From contig WKLE02000228.1 in NCBI GenBank assembly GCA_014885115.2, forward strand, positions 24,058 to 41,436: 17,379 nt of DNA, given 5' to 3'. A program made the translations under genes and the position numbers. Positions 7,815 through 15,268 of the stretch are shown in pieces. The stretch is from Asterionellopsis glacialis. Lineage: Eukaryota; Bacillariophyta; Plagiogrammaphyceae; Rhaphoneidales; Asterionellopsidaceae. The notes under the pieces were generated by a model. The model was not told the DNA's origin. It saw nothing but the letters and a program-made list of their open reading frames with translations, and did no database searches. Each line of letters opens with the position of its first letter. Position 1 is the stretch's first letter.

Positions 7815-8276
7815 CGGTACCTCAGGTCACTCAAGCAAGATACCTTTTTTTTTAAATAAAGCTTTAGCTAAAAATATTTTATTGAATAATAGTCTTTTAT
7901 TAGAGTTATTTTTTGGTCATACTTAATGGTCATCATGTATATTAAGTACCTCGAAGCAATGTGTGAAAGAGTTCGCTTGTGAACCGAGAAAAGAGAAAAC
8001 TTACATTAGCTGTGGCCTAGTTATAAATGCCGGTCATCCATCAAGCAGACATACATCCATCACGAATAAATATGGGTCCCGCAAATAACGGATTTCAAAT
8101 GCTAACGTGATCAGACACCAACAAGATATCATCGCATTAACAAAATCTTTGATATCTTTTTGATACTTTATCTTGTTTCGCAGTGACCAACCGTATCAGG
8201 AAATTAGTACGCCGGAAAAAGGAAACGTGAATTGCTTTCGCTCTCTACTCTCGACCACTGCAGCACCGTAATAAAT
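7815..8276. other. Upstream region of the quinone oxidoreductase gene
   Basis: AT-rich DNA between the retroposon and the next gene. It includes a T9 run near 7843-7851 followed by AAATAAAGC. This should hold the promoter of the gene at 8277; I could not identify a specific element. Confidence 0.5.
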
Positions 8277-9356
8277 ATGCGATTATGGTCCCCCGCAAGG
8301 ATCCATAGCGCAGCCTTCGCTTTGCGTTGTTCCTCCAATACTAGTTTGACTACTCATCGCACATATCATGCTGTACAAGTCCATCAAACAGGTGGACCAG
8401 ATGTGTTGACCTATACTAACAATCTACCATCCAAGCCTCTCCTAGAACCCAAGGAAGTTCGTGTATCAGTGAAAAAGATTGGTGTGAATTATCATGATAC
8501 GTACACACGAACTGGCTTGTATCCTATAAATCCCAAACCGTTTGTGGTGGGTTGTGAGGCTTCGGGTCAAATCACGGAAATTGGAACGGATGTGCAACAC
8601 GTGAATGTAGGTGATCGTGTTGCTTTTTTTCATTATAATTGTGGGTATGCGTCGGAAGCTGTTGTTCCACAGGAATCCTGTTTTTGTCTTCCAGAGAATG
8701 TCTCGTATGAACTTGGTGCTGCATCACTTGTACAGGGACTGACAGCCCATTATTTAATTCATGATAGTTTTACAATTACACCCGATAGTACATGTTTGAT
8801 TCATGCCGCTGGTGGTGGTACTGGTAATTTAGTATGTCAAATGGCCAAAATACGTGGGGCCACCAAAATCCTTGCCACTGTAAGGTCCGGTGGTGGACCC
8901 AAGGCAGAGGCTGCCCAAGAGGCAGGCGCAGATTATGTAATACCGTATGGAACAAGTTATGATTTTCTTTCATCTGTACAAAAAATCATCCCGGAAGGTG
9001 TGGATGTCGTGTATGATTCGATTGGTAAAGCTACAGCCGAGTCATCCTTACAATGTTTAAAACCTCGTGGGACGTGTGTATTGTATGGTAATTCAAGTGG
9101 AGCACCACATGCAATTTTACCTACACCTACATTGGCAGCTGCATCCTTGTATATTCAAAGACCTGTATTGCAACATTTCCTTCTGACCCAAGAAGAACGA
9201 CAAGAACGTGCTACTGATTTATTTTCATGGATCCAACAAGGGAAACTACAAATTCGTATATCGAAAACATTCTCCTTACAAGATGCATCAGATGCACATC
9301 GATTTTTAGAGTCAAGAAGCGCACTTGGTAAAGTCTTACTTGATCCTACATTGTAG
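8277..9356 (+). CDS. Quinone oxidoreductase, zeta-crystallin-like (MDR superfamily)
   Basis: It probably reduces quinones or related alpha,beta-unsaturated carbonyl compounds with NADPH. The first ATG is at 8277 (359 aa); an upstream in-frame TTG at 8232 is unlikely to be used. Residues 1-30 are rich in Arg, Ser and Ala and lack acidic residues, which suggests a mitochondrial or other organelle transit peptide. The catalytic GroES-like domain shows GVNYHDTYTRTGLYP (69-83), in the position of the family's GVNxxDxYxRxGLY motif, and VGCEASGQITEIG (91-103). The Rossmann fold shows AAGGGTGNLVCQMAK (177-191), a variant of the usual AAxGGVG dinucleotide loop. The C-terminus has DAHRFLESRSALGKVLL (339-355), the typical DAH..LE.R...GK.+L ending. 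No zinc-binding cysteines of alcohol dehydrogenases are seen, as expected for this zinc-free branch. Length is normal once the presequence is removed. Confidence 0.93.
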   Translation: MRLWSPARIHSAAFALRCSSNTSLTTHRTYHAVQVHQTGGPDVLTYTNNLPSKPLLEPKEVRVSVKKIGVNYHDTYTRTGLYPINPKPFVVGCEASGQITEIGTDVQHVNVGDRVAFFHYNCGYASEAVVPQESCFCLPENVSYELGAASLVQGLTAHYLIHDSFTITPDSTCLIHAAGGGTGNLVCQMAKIRGATKILATVRSGGGPKAEAAQEAGADYVIPYGTSYDFLSSVQKIIPEGVDVVYDSIGKATAESSLQCLKPRGTCVLYGNSSGAPHAILPTPTLAAASLYIQRPVLQHFLLTQEERQERATDLFSWIQQGKLQIRISKTFSLQDASDAHRFLESRSALGKVLLDPTL

Positions 9357-9704
9357 TAATGGTTATTTTTGCTAAAATTGATTTAATTTATTATCTCTTC
9401 AACCCATCGATATCTGAAAGAGTTTTTGGATTGTTTCCCTTCTTTACCGTGGGTGGTGTACCTTGTTTTGTTTTGTTTTGTTTTAACCTTAGTAAGTATC
9501 TGAATATAATGTTAACCCTAAATTGTACACACTTGAAGGTGGCACCGGGATTTTATTCTTCATGGGGTTCGCGTTTTTGGTGACACTTTTCAATCTGACA
9601 GAACAGAACATGTACAACCTATAAAAACATGAATGAAAGCATCGCTTCTGGAGAGACCCGCAGTATGAGGACTGTATAAATCAAGAGAAAAACAAGTCGA
9701 AATC
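9357..9704. other. Intergenic region before the small membrane protein pair
   Basis: It carries a short (TTTTG)n run at about 9466-9484 and a TATA-like TGTATAAATC near 9671-9680, about 30 bases before the ATG at 9705. There is no convincing gene. Confidence 0.5.
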
Positions 9705-10118
9705 ATGACAATGAACAGATCAAACTTCATTTTGATATCAACTGCAATATATGCAATGTTTTTATTTCTCCTTTTTACTGCACTTACTGCACCAATGTAT
9801 GCAGCAAAAGGATTGGAAGATAATTTATCTCAGATAGCTATATTATTATGCGTGATTATCTTAGCTGGAGGTGTTGTGATTATGACTAGTATAGTGATTT
9901 GTTGCCTAACAGTGTGTTGGTCACAGGATCTTCCTCTACAAACACATCTCATTGGATTTTTACCATTTGTTTGTACAACTATACTGGTTGTTGTTCTTTA
10001 CGTAATACTTCAGATCGAGCTATCAGATGAAGAACACAACGACAGGGAACCGGCTCCGATTAGTAAATATGATTTGTTGCCAAACTCGGGCAGAACCAGC
10101 TGGACTTATATTCCTTGA
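9705..10118 (+). CDS. Small three-helix membrane protein A (137 aa), novel tandem family
   Basis: I recognise no known family. The start is the ATG at 9705, with a second Met two codons on. Three hydrophobic segments at residues 7-32, 41-71 and 80-105 predict three membrane helices with a short polar loop between helices 2 and 3. That loop and its flanks carry the pattern T-S-x-V-I-C-x4-C-W-x-Q-D-L-x2-[QE]-T-x2-I-G (residues 61-84), which is shared with the next gene. Helix 2 ends in a Cys cluster (VICCLTVCW). The C-terminal tail is hydrophilic, acidic at first, and ends in WTYIP. The two genes are in the same orientation 396 bases apart and have independent leaders, so they are a tandem duplication, not an operon. 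Confidence 0.8.
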   Translation: MTMNRSNFILISTAIYAMFLFLLFTALTAPMYAAKGLEDNLSQIAILLCVIILAGGVVIMTSIVICCLTVCWSQDLPLQTHLIGFLPFVCTTILVVVLYVILQIELSDEEHNDREPAPISKYDLLPNSGRTSWTYIP

Positions 10119-10514
10119 TGCAATCGAAGCGAAACAACTTGAAACGACACCCATTGCACATTATAAAAAAAACATCATATCCCTGTAGACTATTTTAATT
10201 TCATATAAATGATTTTCCTTTTAATCTTCTTTTTAGACTTTGGGAAAAGCACAGAATTACACTTTTTTTAAATGCAGAAGATAAGCCTATTTCGTCAAGT
10301 CAAACTTTATAGAGTAGCACAAACTTCTTGCCCCTCACACACTCGTTGAAATTTCGAAGATGAAGAATGTCTAACCCAAAAATGACTCTTGAAGCATAAA
10401 AAAGCAATTCTGTGAGAAGACACGACTAAAAATACGGAGTAAAAAAAATGTTAGAAAATACGTGAAATAATCCGTATGCACAAAAACACGAATTAACGAA
10501 TCGAACGTGACAGC
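10119..10514. other. Spacer between tandem membrane protein genes
   Basis: AT-rich DNA with several A or T runs. It should include the 3' end of the first copy and the promoter of the second. Nothing coding or repetitive stands out. Confidence 0.5.
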
Positions 10515-10877
10515 ATGGACAAGGAAAAAAATATCTTGAAATTGACTGGCGTATATGTACTTCTGATTATTCTTCTCTTTACTTTCCCAAGCTATTTTGG
10601 AGGACGGTATGATGGTTTTGTGGCGGCCGCTGTGGCTGCTGAAATCGTCATCGTGATTGGAATTGCAGCAACTATTACGAGCACTGTCATTTGCTACAGG
10701 GCAATTTGTTGGTGGCAAGATCTTTCTGTGGAGACACGGATCATCGGGCTATTGTCAACCCTATGTACATTGATTATTTTCATTTGGTTTTATGTTAAAC
10801 TTCAACAAGTCAATAAAGAAAACAAAGAGGATCACGGCTGGCATGATTCTATCAAACAGATACCACCGAATTCGTAA
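10515..10877 (+). CDS. Small three-helix membrane protein B (120 aa), paralog of A
   Basis: This is the second copy of the tandem pair. The start is the ATG at 10515. Hydrophobic segments lie at residues 8-28, 34-65 and 74-95, matching the topology of the upstream copy. The shared signature runs from TSTVIC (55-60) through CWWQDL (65-70) to T74 and IG (77-78). Outside this block the two proteins are quite diverged, so the duplication is not recent. The tail (96-120) is polar and rich in Lys, Asn and Glu. An AATAAA lies at 10916-10921, and the gene converges on the NFACT-R gene whose stop is at 10966. Function is unknown; the conserved Trp-x-Gln-Asp-Leu loop is the likeliest functional site. 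Confidence 0.8.
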   Translation: MDKEKNILKLTGVYVLLIILLFTFPSYFGGRYDGFVAAAVAAEIVIVIGIAATITSTVICYRAICWWQDLSVETRIIGLLSTLCTLIIFIWFYVKLQQVNKENKEDHGWHDSIKQIPPNS

Positions 10878-10965
10878 AGGAAGGATTAGCTCTCCGAATG
10901 TGTTCAACTATTAAAAATAAAATGTAATTTACCAAATGACCTTTTTCAGTGATCTTTTACTCAAA

Positions 10966-12159
10966 CTAATTTATAAGAACAGTTTCATCCAATCTTGCCA
11001 ATCGTGATTCAGCTTCCTTCATTTTCACTACCACTGTTTGAACGTCGCCGCTTAATTGCACAAGACCTGCCTTAGCGCCTGCAGGCTTCGAAATGTTTCT
11101 GCACCTTGTCAAAGATACCTGTTTAGACAAGTCGAAGGAGTTTGCGGCGTGAGAATCGATCATGTACATATATCATTGAAAAAGGTGTTTTTTTAATGAT
11201 CTATGTCGTTCACTTACCTTGATTGTGGCACCATTGCATTTGGATTGGCGAGCTGCCAAGGCAGCAGCATCCATTACAACATTTTCATCCAAAGTCTGAT
11301 CACTACATCGAATAACAATATGACTACCTGGACAACCTGATGCGTGCATCCACCAATCTGACCCATCACGATGTTGTGGAGACAGTGATAATTGATCATT
11401 ATCCTCAGCTTGCTTGCCAACACGAATTTCAGTTTTATTTATTGTGAAGTAACGCCTGTACGGTAAACGACTTGCCTCTTTTCCAGATGGTCCCTTTTTC
11501 TTTTTAGGACCTCGCACAGGCCGAGCTGGAGGTGCATCATTCACACCTAGATCAAGTGCCAATTTTGCCAATTCTTCAGGCAGAACAGCGCTCTTTCCCT
11601 TGATGCTAGCTAAAGATTCTTCCATTTCATTCAATCCTCCCAGCCGCTGTCGAAGTTCTTCTAGCTCTAATTCTAAGGCATCTACATTAGGACATGCATC
11701 AAGCTGTTCATCGGTCGCATTTTCATCTTCCATGAGCCTTTCCACAGTTTCACGTGCTTGATTAAGCCGTGTCGTTGCTTTTCCAACTTTTTTATGACTT
11801 CGCAAAATTAACCGTTGAACTTCTTTTTTCAGCCCTGGAATGTTCCATGTACTTTCCAATGTTTTAGCAGAATCAGTTTGCTCATCTTCATCTACAGCTA
11901 CCATCATGAGTGGTTTGTTGTTTCCTGATGTAGCAGTGCCACCATGGATTTGGCGAAGAACATTCCAAGTAGCCGATGACGAAGCAGAATTTGTTCTACG
12001 CCATGTTTGTTCTGTTGAAAAAGTTGTCTGTTCACGAACAGCGGTGGACCGAAACGCTCGTCGTCCCGATCTACTGAAAGCTTCGACAAGAGAACCTCGT
12101 CCGCCTCCCATTCTCGATGACGACAAGAGAATCGTCAAAACAGTCATTGTCCAGCGCAT
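10966..12159 (-). CDS. NFACT-R (DUF814) domain protein with coiled coil, probably plastid-targeted
   Basis: There are two exons: 12159-11218 (314 codons) and 11118-10966 (50 codons), joined in phase 0. The joined protein has 364 residues. The N-terminus has a short hydrophobic stretch (TVLTILL), then VEAFSRSGRR, which resembles the signal peptide plus Phe-containing cleavage motif of complex-plastid presequences. Residues about 105-190 are a charged coiled coil, followed by a basic linker (GPKKKKGPSGK). The NFACT-R domain starts at about 234 (YRRYFTINKTEIRVGK) and includes DWWMHASGCPGSH (268-280). After the splice it continues with a KPAGAKAGLV segment, matching the family's KP+GAK.G.V strand. 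Full-length NFACT proteins (RqcH/Rqc2/NEMF) act in ribosome-associated quality control; this one lacks the NFACT-N and helix-hairpin-helix parts. An RNA- or ribosome-binding role in the plastid is inference. Confidence 0.85.
11119..11217 (-). other. 99-bp GT-AG intron in the NFACT-R gene
   Basis: On the minus strand the donor is AAG/GTAAGT and the acceptor CTAAACAG/GTATCT. Without splicing the frame ends after 14 unrelated residues. With splicing, the protein continues with VSLTRCRNISKPAGAKAGLV, the expected end of the NFACT-R domain, which confirms both junctions. Confidence 0.9.
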
Positions 12160-12719
12160 TCTTTCTTTTCTGCTGAATGGCGCCTTTTTGTATCACAGGT
12201 ATTCACGATGACAACAACAAGCCGGATGCGCAATGAGGTGATGATATACTTCGATCACAACTTCACCGATGCATCAATCGACAACTTTCACACAGACAGT
12301 CAACGTGTATGGTAGAATGGAGACCAGAAGATGAAAGACCATGAACTCGACTACCGGTATAGTACACAGAACATAACATTTTATTGTAACATTGTTGACT
12401 GTCTGTGTATGGAGCTCCTGAGTTCTTTCCAGCCAGAAAAGTATAAGGCTGACGTCATTTTTTGAAACAATTTTTTTGCTCGTCTGACATGCACGACTCG
12501 CGCGTTTTCGTCGCACAAAATAACCCTCCCTTTTTCGGAGATTTTTGAAAAGATGATATTCAATATGCCGGCATCGGAGGGTGTCAAGAAGTTACCTCCA
12601 AACATTTTTACCCGTAGACCACCGCAAGTTTTAAGCACAAGTTATAATACCCTACGGCACGACAACCAGCTAACAATAGCTTTCCATATTCATATCGCCA
12701 GTCAATAAATGGCATCATA
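12160..12719. promoter_or_regulatory. Bidirectional promoter region, NFACT-R / ABC transporter
   Basis: 560 bp separate two divergent start codons, so both promoters must lie here. It contains a perfect TGACGTCA at 12450-12457, roughly midway, and a minimal upstream reading frame just before the ABC transporter start. Short open frames on the minus strand here have no protein-like features. Confidence 0.6.
12450..12457. promoter_or_regulatory. Perfect CRE palindrome TGACGTCA
   Basis: This is the eight-base consensus of bZIP/CREB sites. It lies 263 bases before the ABC transporter ATG and about 290 bases before the NFACT-R ATG. In diatoms, TGACGT/ACGTCA half-sites are known CO2/cAMP-responsive elements (carbonic anhydrase promoter of Phaeodactylum). 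Its function here is inferred from sequence only. Confidence 0.45.
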
Positions 12720-12720
12720 A
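12709..12720 (+). promoter_or_regulatory. Minimal upstream ORF (ATG GCA TCA TAA) overlapping the main start
   Basis: A three-codon frame starts at 12709. Its stop codon TAA shares its last base with the ATG of the transporter (TAATG). If it is transcribed in the leader, ribosomes would have to terminate and reinitiate, or scan past it. Alternatively, translation may start at a downstream Met (residue 22, ATGGCG at 12783). Confidence 0.4.
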
Positions 12721-15155
12721 TGAAAAATTTATTGCAAAAAAATGAAAACAGTATAAAGGGATCCATTAATCCGTTCATCAATATGGCGACTGTTTCTAAT
12801 TCTATGAAGGAAGCATCTGAATTTACACCTCTTGTTGTGGGGAAAACGGCTGGTAGTGAAAACGAGCTAAAAAACAATGGGGAGTCTAAAAGGGAATTGA
12901 AGGGAGCTTATCATGATGTTACACCAGATTGGTATGAAGTAATGGAAAAAATCGTACCATTCCTTCGTCCAGCTGATTGGCAACATACACTGTATGCTAT
13001 TGCAGCTTTGATATCTGTATTATTTGGTAAAATATTGGGTGTACTACCTCCATTAGCAATCAAATATGCTGTCGATGTAATTAGTGAAAATAGCAATGCC
13101 AATAATGTTGCTACTACTAGCCAAGATAATGAAGATCACGGTAATGCTGCTGCTACTGATGATGATGATGATGATTTAAACCAATTGGTGAAACCCATTT
13201 TTACGGCAATTCTTATATTCTTTGCATTGCGAGTTGCTATGATGTTAAATTCTGCAGGACAAGATTTAGCTCAGCGTGCTGTTGCATTAGATGCGGAACG
13301 TCGATTTGGTGTTGCAATCTTTGCTCATTTGCACACTCTATCGTTATCGTATCATTTAGAAAAACACATTGGTGAGATTACCCGTATCATGAATCGAGGA
13401 GTGGATTCAATATCCACCATTATCAGTTCATTTTTGTTTTTCTTGGCGCCTACATTCTTTGAAGCTATCGTGGTGTCTGCCGTGTTTTGGAAGTTAGGCA
13501 CACCCATGATTGCATTGTCCACATTATTGGCCGTGGTTGTGTATTTAACATTTACTCTCATCGTGACGAAAACTAGAATAGCCTACCGTCGGAAACTCAT
13601 TGAAGCTAGTGATGCTGTTGGACAAAAAGAAACAGAAACATTGGTAAATTATGAAACAGTATCCATGTTTGGTCGAACATCGTATGAGATTCAACAATAT
13701 GGAGCATTGCGCCAAACGTACAAACATCGACGTGTCGAAATGTTGGGGATGTTTGCCTTGTTGGAGGCTGGACAAAAGTTTATTCAATTATGTGGCATAT
13801 GTGCTGGATTGCTCATTGCTGGAAGAGCTACAGTCTATGGATACGGTGGTGGAGACAACAAACTATCACCAGGATCCTTTGTTGTAATCCAAATGTATAT
13901 TGTTCAATTATTCCAACCATTAACACAACTAGGATGGCAATATCGCATGATTACACAAGCCTTTACAGATATGGAAAAGGCTGTCACCATGTTAAATCGT
14001 GTACCAGAAGTACAAGATGAACCGAATGCTACTGTATGGAAAAGACCACAAACATCGCGTGAAATGTCATCTTCATCGTATACTTCGTTGTCCTCGCTTT
14101 CTATTTCTCCGAGAAGTTCTCCAAGAAGTAGTAATGTGAGTGGTGAAATTATCTTTAGAAATGTATCCTTTCACTACAAGGGTGAAAGCAATCAAAAGAA
14201 AAGTCTGGGAAGTGCCTTGGATGAACCCTACAAGGGAGGTTCTGGAGGATATGGTCGTCATGGTGGACGTCGTGGCAGAATGGCTATGGGATTTGTCGAC
14301 GAAGGGGTGAACAATAAAAAGAAGCAAAAAGACAAGGGTGGTGACGAGGATGAGGATGAATCATCACCAACTATGGTCAAGTTGGGTGGTGGTGTTGAAA
14401 ATCTTACATTTAAAGTACGTGCTGGTAAAACTGCCGCCTTGGTTGGTAAATCTGGGTCAGGTAAAACTACAATTGTACGATTAGTGTTACGTATGTATGA
14501 TCCAGACGAAGGGCAAGTTTTTGTGGATGGTCAAAATGTAAAATCGGTCACACAAGAATCATTGCGTCAAAACATTGGTGTTGTTGCACAGGAAACTATT
14601 TTATTTAATGCAACCTTACGCGAAAATATTGTATATGGCAAGATTGATGCCACTGAGGAGGAGATTTGGAATGCTGTCCGTATGGCAGCCCTGGAAGATT
14701 TTGTAAATGGCTTACCTGACAAATTAGATACCGTGGTAGGTGAACGTGGAATGAAATTAAGTGGTGGTGAACGTCAACGTGTTGGACTGGCACGATGTGT
14801 CATTAAGGATCCTCAATTAATTTTGTTAGATGAAGCCACAAGTGCTTTGGATTCTGCTACAGAACGTGAGATACAACATAACATCTTTTATCAAGTATGT
14901 GCAGGACGTACAGCACTCATGATTGCACATCGATTATCTACTGCTAGACATGCGGATGAAATTATAGTACTGGATAATGGACGTATCTGTGAACGTGGAT
15001 CACATGATGAATTACTTGCTTTACCCCATGGAATGTATTCTACAATGTGGCATATTCAAAATGGTGAAAGTAATGACAGCGGTGAAGAAGTTGAGGACAA
15101 TAAGTGGAATAGCTTTGTAAGTGTCAGTGAAGACGGATTTAAGGTCTCAGTATGA
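12720..15155 (+). CDS. Half-size ABC exporter, HMT1/ABCB6/ATM1 type
   Basis: The 811-residue protein has one transmembrane domain and one nucleotide-binding domain. Residues 91-120, 158-176, 235-256, 260-282, 345-368 and 386-403 are the six probable helices. The segment YIVQLFQPLTQLGWQYRMIT (393-412) and LVNYETVSMFG (308-318) are characteristic of the heavy-metal tolerance/ABCB6/ATM1 group. The ATPase is complete: A-loop FHY (484-486), Walker A GKSGSGKTT (576-584), Q-loop VAQET (622-626), signature LSGGERQ (680-686), Walker B ILLDEATSALD (701-711) and H-loop His737. It is therefore probably active, exporting a thiol-conjugated metal, iron-sulfur precursor or porphyrin from a mitochondrion or into a vacuole. 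The extra N-terminal domain of HMT1/ABCB6 is missing. Unusual features are an Asp-rich insert (about 122-155) and a roughly 65-residue Gly/Lys/Asp-rich insert between the A-loop and Walker A. Confidence 0.95.
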   Translation: MKNLLQKNENSIKGSINPFINMATVSNSMKEASEFTPLVVGKTAGSENELKNNGESKRELKGAYHDVTPDWYEVMEKIVPFLRPADWQHTLYAIAALISVLFGKILGVLPPLAIKYAVDVISENSNANNVATTSQDNEDHGNAAATDDDDDDLNQLVKPIFTAILIFFALRVAMMLNSAGQDLAQRAVALDAERRFGVAIFAHLHTLSLSYHLEKHIGEITRIMNRGVDSISTIISSFLFFLAPTFFEAIVVSAVFWKLGTPMIALSTLLAVVVYLTFTLIVTKTRIAYRRKLIEASDAVGQKETETLVNYETVSMFGRTSYEIQQYGALRQTYKHRRVEMLGMFALLEAGQKFIQLCGICAGLLIAGRATVYGYGGGDNKLSPGSFVVIQMYIVQLFQPLTQLGWQYRMITQAFTDMEKAVTMLNRVPEVQDEPNATVWKRPQTSREMSSSSYTSLSSLSISPRSSPRSSNVSGEIIFRNVSFHYKGESNQKKSLGSALDEPYKGGSGGYGRHGGRRGRMAMGFVDEGVNNKKKQKDKGGDEDEDESSPTMVKLGGGVENLTFKVRAGKTAALVGKSGSGKTTIVRLVLRMYDPDEGQVFVDGQNVKSVTQESLRQNIGVVAQETILFNATLRENIVYGKIDATEEEIWNAVRMAALEDFVNGLPDKLDTVVGERGMKLSGGERQRVGLARCVIKDPQLILLDEATSALDSATEREIQHNIFYQVCAGRTALMIAHRLSTARHADEIIVLDNGRICERGSHDELLALPHGMYSTMWHIQNGESNDSGEEVEDNKWNSFVSVSEDGFKVSV

Positions 15156-15205
15156 ACCATGAATCTGAAAAATACATTATGATGCTAGCTATATGTGTTT
15201 TCTCT

Positions 15206-15228
15206 AAAGTCGAATTGTCGACTTTTTT
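15206..15228. terminator. Hairpin followed by T run between convergent genes
   Basis: AAAGTCGA and TCGACTTT form a perfect 8-bp stem with an ATTG loop, followed by more Ts. It sits in the 113-bp gap between the convergent ABC transporter and dioxygenase genes. It looks like a bacterial terminator, but in a eukaryote it more likely affects 3'-end formation or is chance. Confidence 0.3.
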
Positions 15229-15268
15229 GTTTCAAAATGAATACAATATACCACTAGTTTGTGTTTTT

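Noticed and set aside
12381..12638. Minus-strand 85-codon frame in the bidirectional promoter
   Set aside because: It starts with a non-ATG codon, has no recognisable motif and lies where both promoters must be.
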